Part shown: one piece after another, positions 24,785 to 37,624 of the stretch
How positions within the stretch are numbered: position 1 is the stretch's first letter
Layout of the letters: each line of letters starts with the position of its first letter
Source: Acorus gramineus
Lineage: Eukaryota; Streptophyta; Magnoliopsida; Acorales; Acoraceae
Direction of reading: 5' to 3'
DNA: 64,000 nt
Assembly (NCBI GenBank): GCA_030737835.1
Contig: CM060851.1
Coordinates: 2,632,615 to 2,696,614 of the forward strand
Made by a program: the position numbers and the translations under genes
The notes under the pieces: model-generated
Database searches by the model: none
The model's input: only the letters and a program-made list of their open reading frames with translations
What the model was told of the DNA's origin: nothing

Positions 24785-26119
24785 TCTAAAATAATATATC
24801 CTTTATGAAAATCAATTTTTTTTAAAAAAAGTGATCTGTGAAAATTAAATCTGTTGCAAAACATCTTAAGTCAGCTGCTTAATTCCCTGATTTTTATAAC
24901 AATGATGATGAGAGGAATTTTACAATGACCAAGAGGAATTTTATCCATAGTGATTAATGAATTTGAAAATATACATATCCAAATATTTTCTTTTAGGTTC
25001 AGAGGTTTTAATGCACTACATTATAGCATGGTATATACAACGCTCTAGATTACGATGATACAAGTGAACATATGTAATCATTCTTATTCTGCTTATGTAA
25101 TCAATCATAATTAAACAGTTAAAATTATAAAAGAATGTAATATCGGATTGGGTGGACATATGCAGTATTGAATAACACTGAAATTATCACTGAACACTTA
25201 ACAATGTAAATGTGGTTTTGTTTTAGATATTTCACTAAACATTATGTATATAAGTTCTAAAAATCAAAATTCATACAAAATTATATAGACTTATTATCCA
25301 TATGATAATAAGAAAAGGACATTTAAAATTGGAGACTTAAAATGAAATATAAAGAAGGGAGGGACTGATCACTAAATAACATAGATTACAAAGATTTAAA
25401 AATAAAAATTTTATTTCACAAACTAATGGACGGAGGTTTGACACGGGGACTAATAACGAAATAAGCATTTGAAGACGAAATATGAAGAAGGAAATGATCG
25501 ATCACTTAATAACATTGTTTACAAAGACTTAAAAATAAATATTTGTTCTTTTTAAATATTAATGTAATGTATGCATTTTATTAAATACCAATAAAAAAGA
25601 GAAGATGACTAATTAATCGACCTATTAGTCAAGTAACATATATACATTCAAATCATATGAGTAATATACTTTATTTTTATAAGAAAATATATATTTTAAA
25701 TCAAGTATAAACTTCAATTACATCAAAACGAGATTAAAAAAAAAAAAAAAGAGCGTCAATATATTCAGTCTGTTTTGCAGTCTCATACACAATGATAACG
25801 TAGTATACTGCACTACCATAGTATACGGGGTTCTATCACAGTGTATGACCCATTTTTCATTTTTTCACCATTAAAAAAAAACACTAATGTATCTCAGTAT
25901 ATATTTTATTTCATATAACAGCATATACTTTAAATGGTGAGTGTATGATTTAAAAAAAAAAAAAAGATAAACTATAATTAGGGCTGCAATGGAACTGCGT
26001 GTAACAGGGCAACAAAAATGATTGAACCTAACATATTTTGAATCAACACGGGCCCAAGCCTACTGTAGACCCCTTTTCAGAGTTGAAATGGTATATATTA
26101 TTCGTATTTATTATACTTA
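24785..26119. other. Intergenic, AT-rich, with a small direct repeat
   Basis: No gene. A roughly 75-bp segment at about 25338-25410 (atataaagaagg...gatcactaaataacat...acaaag.tttaaaaataaa) recurs at about 25474-25548 with moderate divergence, a period of about 136 bp. Pieces of the AT-rich MITE family appear near 25800-25970. Confidence 0.55.
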
Positions 26120-26646
26120 CCCCCGTATGCGGTGTAACATTGGGTTATTTACTCCTGATAGCTATACTAGGATAGATAACAATTCAGACTGAATAAGTAA
26201 TTTTTTGTTTGGTTGCATTTTCTGTTATTCTCATTGGAAAATGTAAAAATGATTTTTTTGTTGTTTGATTCATTTTGGATAAAATGATGATAAATAGTTG
26301 ATAAATGATGAATAAAAGTTTATGACTTTTTAGATGACAACTATACCCCTGAGAATAGTATGAGAAATGTATGATTGATTTGATAGATGTGACAGTTTTT
26401 GAAATCTGTGTGAGATTGTTGGGTGAGATAAATTTTTTAAAAAGACAGAGAAGGGTATGTTTATCCATTAGCATAGATAAGGCCTGATAAGCAATTCCAA
26501 CATTTTCTTAGAATAGTTATCAGGCCTTATCCTAGTTTATCCAGACATAACTATCAGAGTTTATTCTGTCAAAACAAACAGTTTTTTTTTTACTATTCTC
26601 ATGTATTCTTCTTTATTTTGGACTTATTTCTCTAGGCATACGGGGG
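26120..26646. mobile_element. 527-bp inverted-repeat element, Harbinger/Tourist-like
   Basis: Exact 11-bp inverted ends, CCCCCGTATGC at 26120-26130 and GCATACGGGGG at 26636-26646. Flanking triplets are TTA and TTG, close to the TTA/TAA target of PIF-Harbinger elements. No coding capacity. Internal phrases such as 'gataaatgatgaataaa' and 'ttttttgtttggt' recur at 19200-19400 and 29880-30060, which look like old relatives. Confidence 0.65.
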
Positions 26647-27624
26647 TTGGTGTTTTCACACTTAAAATCTAACTCCCTTGATTTATTTTTTTTTACTTTT
26701 TTTTTATTTTTAGCGTTGATCTATCCAATCTTATTTTTAACCTAATTCACAGTTCCAAATGAAATAGACCTTTGTGATCATATACCTTCAAATGAATGAA
26801 TGCCACATTTAGAATGATTAAATGGGCTAGAAGTAGGGTTAGATAGAACATTTTTCTTGGTGCAAACTACAAAGATTGCTAGTATCTAGAAGACCATTGA
26901 ACATATCCCAAAAATATGCATGTCACATCTATCATATACCGCACATATCTCTTACGCTTATTCCCAAGCACAAACAATTTCTACAGGGATATAATTACCA
27001 TTTAAAAAATTATAAATTCTAATTCATTATTTATGTATCACTTATCCTCAAATTATCCAATGTGAATTAAAAAACAAAAAAAATCACTTTTACATTTTCT
27101 AATGAAAATAACAGAAAAAACAACCAAACGAAAATTCATTTATTTTACATGGATTGTTTCTTTTGGTTTTTTATGAAAATTTTAATTACATGGATTGTTA
27201 TCTATCATGTTATAGCTATCGATGGATAATAACTCTATGTCACACTCTAAACATGAGTTTATCAAACAGATACATTTGAAAAGTAAGAGTTGATTTAAAG
27301 TCATATAAGAAAGGAACAAAAGTGAGATACATCGCATTATAACGGGGTTGATTGCACAAATTTATCTTTTTTTAGTGAAAGGGAAGATATAAAAAGGAGG
27401 GTCTATGGATGGAAGATCTCATTCAAGCTCGTTTAGTTTTTTTGTGGTTGAGAATATCTATTTTATGTATAATTGAGAAGTTAACTAGGTAATTCATAGA
27501 TGTGTCTCTCAAGGGACAAATCTACCTCATGGGACCTCTTACCCAAAAAAAAAAAAAAAATTCTACCTCATGGGACCTTATTCTATTTAATTAGGTGATT
27601 ATATACTTACAAAAATCAAAATCA

Positions 27625-27686
27625 TTTGGAAGTATGTATGGGGATCCAACTGAGGTTTGGAAGTATGTATGGGGATCCAACTGAGG
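27625..27686. repeat. Two 31-bp tandem copies
   Basis: The unit beginning 'tttggaagtatgtatgggg' and ending 'atccaactgagg' occurs twice without spacing (27625-27655 and 27656-27686). The copies are identical, so the duplication is recent. Confidence 0.9.
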
Positions 27687-28289
27687 CTGGACATCTTATT
27701 TTCCAATGGGTGCAGATACATTCAATCCATTTTGTCTCATCGTTCTTAAAGGTGATCCCCCAGTTTCCTTTATGCAGACAGACTCAGGATTTTCTTTTAA
27801 GGTGGGTCTCGAAGAAAATAATTTGAAATATAATAGAAAAGAAAAAGATACTATTTATTTTTATATCACTCTATTTAAAAATTTTTGTAATAAAACATTA
27901 TTGTTAATGAGACTATGTTTGAATATAATTTTATACAATTCAAAAGAAGTAAATGAATTATTAAACAACATCCAAAACAATAATCACTAACATGAAAATG
28001 ATAAATTTAATAATAAACATAACATTTAAACTTACAAACTATTTGTAAGCAAAGACATAATAATTATCAATACTTACATTAACCTAAATAATAAACATAA
28101 ATCATGCAATAAACTAATTAATCATACAAATTCAAAAGCTAATAAGTTAATTGTCCAAAACAAACCGATTTATAGGCTTGTTATGATTATGATTTATGAA
28201 CTTGTAGATACAAAATAAGTTAAGTAAGAAATAAAATTATGTATCAACTAATACTAATGGTCTTATAATATATGAGCATATTTTAATAA

Positions 28290-28450
28290 AACAATCAGGT
28301 CTCGGGTCCAATGGGTCGGGGCGGGGTGGACCCGGACCCGACCCGTTTGTTTGTTCGGGTCCGCCGGGTCGGGTCCAACTCGGGTCAAGTCCAAATCGGA
28401 TCAGATATTACGTGTGTAATCGGATCCGGGTCGAGTAAACCTTTGACTGC
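28290..28450. repeat. GC-rich fragment related to the hAT MITE at 56272
   Basis: A GC-rich patch made of 'gggtcgggtcc' and 'acccgacccg' words in AT-rich surroundings, the same vocabulary as the hAT-type element at 56272-56866. The AT-rich sequence before it (about 27850-28200) resembles 55700-55950. Ends are not clear, so it is a fragment. Confidence 0.4.
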
Positions 28451-29504
28451 ACACGGGGCTGAAAGTATTATGTATCTTTTTCCTATTTTCATTTTCCAAT
28501 AGATTATTAGGCCTTGTGTGGGCTAGTCACCGGCCCACGAGGCCATTAAGTGGGCTAGGCCTCTTAGAGGATGTTCAACAATCACAGATTGTTTCCAAAT
28601 GTAATGATCTCAACTTTGTAATTCTTCCAATGTTACAAAATGTCTAACATTTTCTAATTTGACTATGTCACACTCAATCATTTTTACAGTCTTAAATACA
28701 ATTTTATATATCTCATTAGCTCTCTTCGTATGAAGATATATACTTTATTAAAAAAATTTAAATTGTTTTTAAATGATATCATTCAATTTTTTACAGTATA
28801 TCTATTATTTTAAAAAAATTAAAAACATGTGTGTTGTGGTTTTGAGACTTCATAATAAACTGTGTGACATTTTCCAATACCAATGTGTGATATTGGCTTT
28901 CCAACACTGCCATTTCCACAACCCATTTTCAGAACAACTTCAAAATTTCAGAATTTAATTTGTTCATTTCATCGATTATTCCAGGCTGCTCAAAGAAGAG
29001 AGAGAAAAAACAAATGAAGATACGATCAAGTATTTTTCAATTCCAACTTCAATCTACGTCTGTTTTGAATTTCTTGAAAAGGAAAATGTTTTACTCGACT
29101 ACACATGTTTCATTTTATAAAAAAATTAGATACCTCAATTAGTGTTGTGTATATTTTTATAAAATATGAAATATATATTTCCTTAAATTAAATGATATTA
29201 TTTATAAAAAAAATGTAAAAATTTTCAACAAGGTATATTCCTTGTTATAGTGAATGAAAAGGGCTAACGAGGTATATGTGACTAAAAAAATGATTGAGTA
29301 TAACAAAACTCTTTTAAAAATAACATATCTCATTTAATATGGTATATGTTTTTATAAAAAAAATAAAGTATATACATTTTTTTAAAAAAAATAATATATA
29401 TACATACTCTAATGAATAAAATGCATGTTTTATGAGAAATTTTATATATTGATTTAATATTTAATTATAAGAATAACTACAAAATGTCTAAATACCAAAT
29501 ACTT

Positions 29505-29765
29505 AGGTTAGTCCTGGATCCAAAAGTCAGTCACTTTGAACTGCACAACTTATTAATCAAACTACACAATCTATGAATCAATTGACACAATCAATTGTTG
29601 AATACAAGTGTCACTCTTCTGTTAGATACTAATCAAACTTAGTCTTTGACTGGATTCAAAAGAAGAGTGACACTTGTACCTAACAATTGGTTATACAGTT
29701 CGATTCATAGGCTATGTATAATTCGATTCATAAGCTATATAATTCGATACTGATCGAACTGACCG
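29505..29765. repeat. Foldback sequence with long imperfect hairpin
   Basis: The arm at about 29573-29622 (ending acaagtgtcactcttct) pairs with 29658-29707 (starting agaagagtgacacttgt) across a loop of about 36-40 nt. Weaker complementarity continues outward to about 29505 and 29765. No gene and no clear target-site duplication; a non-autonomous foldback element or a small-RNA hairpin are both possible. Confidence 0.7.
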
Positions 29766-30179
29766 AAGCCAATTCAAACTTGATCCGGAGGGGATGAATG
29801 TTGCATTCTGTCATTTTTTATTGTCCAACTGTTGATGGCGAAACGTAATATATTTCATGATTTCAAACATAGAATTGTTGGTTGAACAATGAGTGGTCTT
29901 TATCATGTTAAATGTTTTTGGTTGTTCCTCGTATTAGAATTCTCTTCTACAATAATGTTCTCTTCCATGGATAAATTGTGAATACATATGAATAAGATAT
30001 CAATAAAAAGTCATAAAAAATAATTTGATATGTGGATTCTTTGATTTATACAAGATGATGATAAGTGATTGAATATGTAAGTCACTGTGGAATAGATTGG
30101 TGAAATAACACAAATCCAAGGGGTCTAGAATATCAATATTAATTTATTTTCACAAACTCTGACACGACTATATCTACTT

Positions 30180-30392
30180 TTTTTTTTTTTTTATATCGGA
30201 GGGGCCCCACATGGCTAGCCTTACGATCGAGCTGGGAAGGCTACCTCCGCTTGTTTACCCCGGTCTCACGAAAAATTCTTTCGAATAATCGCCAACAAAC
30301 AGGTGGGTAAGTCAGTGCCAAGACTCGAACCGAGGACCTATCGGTAACACTGCTAAACCATGAACCGTTGTGCTATGACCATTGAGGACTAG
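30180..30392 (-). mobile_element. tRNA-derived SINE, full length, 12-bp target-site duplication
   Basis: Minus-strand element of 213 bp. Its 5' part has an A-box-like TAGCACAACGG and a B box GGTTCGAGTCT; its 3' end is a poly(A) tail (poly-T at 30180-30192 on the plus strand). Exact 12-bp duplication CTATATCTACTT at 30168-30179 and 30393-30404. The well-kept boxes and duplication mark a fairly young insertion. An older relative lies at 56890-57063. Confidence 0.92.
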
Positions 30393-32194
30393 CTATATCT
30401 ACTTATTCTTTACAAACGAACATGTTTTTGGGCATATACACCACTATTCTCCACTTATTCCACTATTCAAATAGGGGTTTAGGTAATGAACCAATTAATG
30501 GCTGGTATAATCATAATGTAAAGCCGAAATAATAACAATTGATAACATTAACAAATGTAGGGGTGTCTCTTTTATTAAACTAGCTACTATATTTGATCTT
30601 CAAACCTCAATCAATGGTTCAAATAGTCCACCGGAGAGCCAGATTATGCTTTATATCTTTTTTCATTCACTGGTACAAATAAAATAAATATAATTATATA
30701 AAGGATTAATAAAAAAATGTGCATAAATCACCATGTCCTCTTATTTATATTAAGACACATTTCACTTAGACATAAATTAGTATTTAAAAAAAAACATGTA
30801 TATTATACTAAAGACCAGATAAATATAAAAATGATTTATATAATAAGACCCAAATTACTTAGCCAAAAAAATCATAACCCACTGCCAAATTAAAGGGATA
30901 TCAACAACAAAGCACACACCCCACCAAGTGATAATAGATTTATAAACCAACTGACAAACTGTAATATGTACTTTTAATTTTGCCAGTTTATGCTGAACAT
31001 ATATGGATTTTTGTTTCTTGTAAGGTCCTTTAAAACAAAAAGTCAAGCAAGGTATCCACTATTTCTCTCATACAACACTCTTTCGTTTTCCCAAAAAAAA
31101 ACAAGATGTCTCCCATTCAAGCAACCCATTTGTCTTCCTGCATACACTAATCATGTTTTTAACTGTTCATCCTCCCCAACCACTACATATAAATATTTAT
31201 TAGGGCGCTGATACACTCAGTCTTTTATGCGATCCTCTCTCCCTAATAAAGTATGTACTCAATTAAACGAATACATGCTTCATTAAAGGAAAAATAAGAA
31301 AATATGCATTCAATTCATTCAAATATATATATTTCGTGTCAAATTTAATATCTTTTAAGAAACTCAACACACATTAAGATTGTAGAGGTGATTGCAGATT
31401 GATTGCAACATTTTTCTTATGACATCTAACCACACATCCATGTGCCGTTCTGTCAGATAATCAAATTTAAATCTATATGGTTCATTATCAAATCGATCAA
31501 ATCGTGTGTGACACGAATTAATCCCCCTCCCCATCAAACATCTGCTTACCAACCACAAGAATTATAAGGGCAACCCCTCTTTAATCCCCTTTTTAATATT
31601 GATGATACTTAAAACTTGTGAGGTTGTCCTTGCTTAAGTTTTGAGTCCATTTTTATAAAGGATGATCTCATGCATGTGATCCTAGATTCTTACCCTATTC
31701 AATTCTTTGGAAAGAAAATTAGGTCGCCTGTCTTGCCAGTTTCCATCTTTGCATTGCTTGGGATGACCATAAAATAATGTTCATGTAAATAAAAAGCTAA
31801 GATTCATGTGCATTTCAAATGAGTTTATTTGACTCTTCAATTTGAAGAGGCTAATTAAGTATAATTTGTTCCATGCATTAGATTTGAAATAAGCTTAAAG
31901 TAGATTGAAAGGTTCTGCTACAATCGGTCTTATTTTTAACCTTAAATTTAGCTGAAGAGTACATATATCTAAGTGGATGTGCACTTATTATTATTTATAT
32001 GAAGATGTATGCTCCATATATTAGTGCCTCGTTTGAAACCAAATTTGACAAAATTAGTTGTCAGATAATCAATTCCAATTGTGTTTTCATTGATATTAAC
32101 TTTTGGCTTCAAATTTTTTAACTTTTATCATATTAAAAATCAACAAAAATAAATAAATACATTTTTATATAAAAAAATGATAGTAGAATAATTA

Positions 32195-32455
32195 ATGTCA
32201 GGACGGATAGTCTTACATAAAGTCCACAACTTTTTATTTTCTTTAAAAAAATAATAAACATGTTTTAATGATGTATATGTTTAGATAAAAATGTATATAT
32301 ATTTATGATGAATTGAATAGTTTTATTTTTAACAAATGTGAAAAATTATAACAAGATATGTATCTCGCCTAGCGATTGGAATATATATGTCGTTGAAAGG
32401 CTATCGAGATATATGGATTGTCCCCGTTGACTGCATGTAATAGTGCCTTTTATAA
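32195..32455. mobile_element. AT-rich MITE family, copy
   Basis: Contains 'atgatgtatatgttt', 'ttgaatagttttatttttaacaa', 'gaaaggctatcgagatatatgg' and ends 'gcatgtaatagtgcc', in the order seen in the copies at 55984 and 37383. Boundaries are approximate. Confidence 0.5.
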
Positions 32456-34276
32456 AAAAGACTTAGTCGAAGGTGTGAATATCGCACATGCTTATCTTGA
32501 TATATTGCACATTATGTGCCATAATAAATAATGTGGTAGAAGATTGCAATCATACATATGTTTATCAATAGCATATTTTAAAAAAAAAGGTTCAATGAAA
32601 CAAGGAACGTACATGTCTTTAATTATTTTTTAAAAATGTGCTACTTTAATTATTTTTTTATAACGTGTGAGAGAGAATCACACATCCCCACGTGATATAG
32701 AGATAGTGAGCCCACGTATTTTTTTGGATTGAATAACTTAAAACAACTTAATTCTAGAAAACGGTTGAAATCTATATACCGTTTTAGACCAATTAATTCT
32801 AACTTACAGATTCTCATTTATTTCAATCTTTCATACATCTATTTTGATATTATTCTAACTAATTTACATTTATTATGAACCTATCCTCAGAGAGGGGCTA
32901 AAGAGTCACACGCGCGCACACACACACAGCATGAACAAAGTAAGATGGAAGTGAACAGAGTGTATATGAAGAGACTGTAATTTGTCATTTAATTGTCAAA
33001 CAAAAATAATAAAAACACATCATCCATCAGACTTCACACAGAGAATCATATAATAGAGTATTAAAGACAACTATCTGAGTCACAAAATTGTCTATTATGC
33101 TTTTTCTCTCCAAACATTGAAACTCACCCTACTAAATGTGTCCATTAAAGTTTTCAAAGATATGGTTGAGTTTAGGCTTTTGCTTCCATGATGTTAAATT
33201 CCCTCACAAAGCTAGCTGCTTGCCAACCCCTTCCTACCCCAGGTCTTTTGCTTGGTCAAAGCATTTTTATGACCCTCCTTCTCCTTATCTAAATATATAT
33301 ATGTACATATTTTTTTCCCAACTGTCATCTCCTTCTCTTGTTTTCTTTAAAAGCAGTTTGCATGGATTTGTTGTTTTCTTAATTAATTTTCTATGGGTGC
33401 CCTTTTGGTTCCACCTTCATTACTCAAATTTTATTTTATTTAAGCCATTCAAAATTATGAAAATACCCTCATGAGAAAAGAAAAAAAAAAAGGGAACTCA
33501 TAAATACATAAATATCACTTTTTTTAAACAGGCATGAAATGTTGTTGTGTGCAGTGGTGTTTATGGTTTCCTGTCTCACCCCTCCAAACGAGCCTATTTT
33601 GCTGTCATTTTTTTTCTTCACCAAATATATAATAGGAGATGTTGGTATTTAATAAATTAAAATTATAAAAAAATTGTATTTACTTTATTTGATTAAATAT
33701 TTTATTTTTTTATATAGATGTGTATTGTTTCATTAGACAAATAAACATCTATGAAATTCATATTCATGTTGTTTCATATGTTGGTATTTTGTTCGAAGTT
33801 CATATTATTTCATATATATGTTGGTATACTACTTTAAATTTCAAGTATTAACAACTGAACTTTTTTTAGGCAAGTTTCATACTCGTAATCTCTTTTAAAA
33901 GTTATATAATCTAAGTTTCTTATAAAAAACATCTTATTTTTTTTAATACAGTGAATATAAATATTAAATTTATACAAATGACTTAAAAAAGCTATGAGAT
34001 ACTTATGTCTGAGTGAGTTAGTCAGAAGGTTTTTATGGAAGGCCATTATTTCTATGAATTTCTCCCTTTTCGTTTTGTGTCTTCAATATCAACACTGGTT
34101 TAATCTGCGTATTATTGAATATTAACTACTTGTTTTTTCTAAGCCTATTAATTATCTGGAAAAAAAATCTGAATTTGATCCAAAATCATATCCGAAAAAT
34201 TAGAAATGCTCGATATTTGAATATTCGGAGTGCGGATATGAATATCAGTGTATCCAATCTGAAAAATATATGTATC

Positions 34277-34333
34277 CGATATATGATACAAACATATATA
34301 GGTTATAAAATTATATGTTTGTATCATATATCG
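34277..34333. repeat. Perfect 22-bp inverted repeat with 13-nt loop
   Basis: Arms 34277-34298 and 34312-34333 are exact reverse complements (arm core ATATATGATACAAACATA). It lies within a longer run of 'tatccgatat' and 'gaatattcg' words. It could form a strong cruciform or RNA hairpin; no gene overlaps it. Confidence 0.95.
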
Positions 34334-34846
34334 TTCATATTTGTTATCTTATATGATTAATCACAATTATAATATTATATTATCATTAAATTTTTAGTGT
34401 ATAATATCTGAAACAGATAATAAACCCTTAAAATCTCAATTTTAATTTTCATGTCTCTTTAATATATCACTGGACTATCCAAATAAATGTTAATATTTAA
34501 ACATGCATGTCAATGATATGAAAAATATCTATATCAAAAGATATTCGAATCTGAAAATTAATCACCGTATCTAAATGATTATGATAGAATATGGATATTG
34601 CCGTATGAGAGACTTAGTTTTTTCTTTCCCTCCAAAAGTTGTACATGATAAAAGTGGTCTTTCATGACTACCTTGTATGGTAAGTACTGAATGACAAAAT
34701 AATGGGGTCATTTGTGATCTTTTTTCTTTCTTTCTAAAACTAGGATTCTTTTAAATGGCATAGGTTAAAAGATCATCTTCAAACATGCCCCGACTATAGG
34801 AAACTAATAATAATAATAATGTTGCACTCATTATAATTTTTAAAAA

Positions 34847-35409
34847 GGAAAAAATTCAAATAACCCTTGTAAACTGTCCAAAATTCATATCTCCTTAAAA
34901 ACACTTATGTAAATCCAAATAGCTCTTTAAATTAAATTTTTGTTGACAAATGAGAAATAATATGTGAATATTCCATTTGGTTACCCAAAACCCCTTTCAA
35001 TGTGATAAAAATGAGAAAAAACATTTATTAATAATGATTTTACCCATCTAAATATAATAAAAAAAACTATATCTGAATGGGTAAAATCATCATCTATAGA
35101 GAAATTTTTGTATTTTTTACACATTGTAGAGGGTTTTGGGTATACTGTGTTTTAAACCAGTTTAAACTAAACAGAATATTCCTCATCTGTTAGCAAAAAT
35201 TTAAATTAATGAGCTATTTGGATTTACATAGGTATTTTCATGGGGTTATTTGAATTTACATAGATGTTTTTAAGAGGTTACATGGGTATTTTCGGAGGGT
35301 TATTTAAATTTACATAAATATTTTCAGTAGATTATATAGATTTCAAGAAAAATGAAGGGGTTATATAGAATTCAGACAGTTCACGTAGTTATGTCATATG
35401 GATTTTTCC
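34847..35409. mobile_element. Mutator-type MITE related to the element at 36779
   Basis: Starts GGAAAAAATTCAAATAACCC and ends with the inverse of GGAAAAATCCATATGAC, with sub-terminal 'ggttatttgaattta' blocks repeated several times near the right end as in the 36779 element. The flanks are poly-A-like, so a target-site duplication cannot be judged. No coding capacity. Confidence 0.65.
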
Positions 35410-35852
35410 AAAAAAAAACAATATTAGTGACATTTCTGCGTGTAGTACCCAACTGCTTTAATTTCTTTTGAAGCTATATAATGAATGCGACAAAGCATAC
35501 ATGTACTTCTATAAATAAAAAAATGAAACATATATTTTTAATTAATTCTAAATACATACAAAAAATAAAAATATATATTTAATCTAATGATATATAAACC
35601 TCATTAGTGAAATAATAATAGCTTTGATTTTGTAGAGACCCTACCTCTATATTTTATAATCATTTCACAGGACACGACCTAGGCCCCTTGACAATCATAG
35701 AATGACCCATACTCTATATATATATATATATATAAAATCACCTTAGGACTGGATGAATGTACTGTGGTCCTATTTCACTTTCTAAGAATAGTATTCCAAT
35801 GCCAATCCCTTAAAACTCACTAACATCTAATGACAGTCCAATTAAGTGATTT

Positions 35853-35950
35853 GAGGTTGTGCGAGGTTGTGCAGTTGGAAATATGATTTAAGCACCAATA
35901 AGAGGTTGTGCGAGGTTGTGCAGTTGGAAATATGATTTAAGCACCAATAA
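35853..35950. repeat. Two identical 49-bp tandem copies
   Basis: The unit starting 'gaggttgtgcgaggttgtgc' and ending 'aagcaccaataa' is repeated exactly at 35853-35901 and 35902-35950. Each unit itself contains a shorter internal duplication of 'gaggttgtgc'. Confidence 0.95.
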
Positions 35951-36778
35951 GTCATATACTCCAAAAAGCTTTACACTACGCACAGGGACAACTTAAGTGA
36001 AATACTCCCCAGAAACAAAAAAACCTACCATGCGCACAGCTTCAATTCAAACTGAACACTATCAAAAGAATATGATGCACACAAAGGAAACTTAAATCGA
36101 AAACACAGTCTTATATATCTCGTTAGAAATCCAATAAAACATATATCTCGTTAGATGTTGTATATACATTATTAAATATGTCTTTACACTTATTAAAAAT
36201 GAGTTCATTCAATTTGAAATATAACGATATGCATTTTTTATTAAAACATATACATTATTAGATAATGTTTATTATTTTTTTTAAAAATGATAACATTTGA
36301 TATCTGAATTTTAGTTATTGAATGTGACAGAGTTTAACATTTTCTGAAATCAAATGATATCAACCTCATCCTTGAATTCAAGATAACCACTCTAGAACTA
36401 CAAATCAAAGAATCTTATCCTATGATTATGGATCACTTACTACGTAACCATAACAACAATAAAAATTATAAGATACGCATTTCCATACACGTGAGAGACA
36501 TCACATGAAAAAGTATATCACATGAAAATGTTCTACCAATAAGCACTTGCACAAGAGACATTACTCTGGAACAACATAACTTAAAAAAGGTAGTACAACA
36601 TTTTCATTATAATATCTCATTCATGTCTTTATCTTGCAATAAATCATGTCATCTACAGCACCAACAAATTCCCCACCTATTTTCACTTATTGTGCACAAA
36701 GACTGATTGTATAGATGGTCAACTAGAAGGTTTCAGTTGCATCTTTCTTAGAACCATCCATTTCAATTATAAAATATA

Positions 36779-37289
36779 GGAAAAAATTCAAATACCCCCC
36801 CCCCCCCCAAACTATCCGAAATCCATATAACTTCCTGAAAACACATATATAAATCTAGAGTTAAATTTTTATTGATAAATTATGATTATTCTGCAGATAT
36901 TTTGTCGGGTTAACCCTGGCTGAAATACTATAACATAGTATACCATTAAGCTCCTACAATGTGTTAAAAATAAAAAAAATCATCTGTACATGATGATTTT
37001 ATCCCTCCTGATAGAGTTTTATAATTTATTCTGATGAGTAAAATCATCATTTAAAGAGGGTTTTTCACATTTTTAACAAATTGTAATGAGTTTTTGGTAT
37101 ATTGTGTTTTCAGTTAGGATTAACCAAACGTAATATTCACATACTATTTTCCATCCGTCAACGGAAGTTTAGCTTAGGGGGTTATTTGGATTTAAAAACC
37201 TATTTTCAGCGGGTTATATGGATTTTAAGAAAAATTAGGGGGTTATATGGATTTAAGGATGTTTACAATGGGTTATTTGGATTTTTTCC
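36779..37289. mobile_element. Mutator-type MITE with exact 9-bp target-site duplication
   Basis: A 511-bp element with ends GGAAAAAATTCAAATA and the inverse of GGAAAAAATCCAAATAACCC, flanked by TAAAATATA on both sides (36770-36778 and 37290-37298). A poly-C run of about 14 lies near the left end. Sub-terminal 'gggttatatggatttaa' blocks are repeated. The 9-bp duplication marks it as Mutator superfamily. Confidence 0.9.
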
Positions 37290-37382
37290 TAAAATATAAT
37301 ATATTCAACCGATTTAGAGATTTTTCAGAGCAGATTGAACTTAGTATTTCAATCCATGTATTTGGATGCAATATATATATAC

Positions 37383-37624
37383 AAGGATAATATTATGTAT
37401 AGTCAATTTTCTAGTCCTAATTCCACGTGTTTTGAATTTTTTAAAAATAATATACAACATCTAATGATGTATATGCTTTCATAAAAAAATAAAGTATATG
37501 TTTCAATGAATTGCATGAATGCATTTATTAAAAATATAAAACTTTCTATCGGTGCATATACTTCGTAGCGACGCATATGAGATTAGAATTATGACTGAAA
37601 ATAAAATAGTGTACAACAGCACTC
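37383..37624. mobile_element. AT-rich MITE family, copy
   Basis: Carries 'catctaatgatgtatatgctt', 'gaattgcatgaatgcatttatt' and the terminus 'gtgtacaacagcactc'. It parallels the copies at 55984 and 59302. No coding capacity. Confidence 0.6.
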
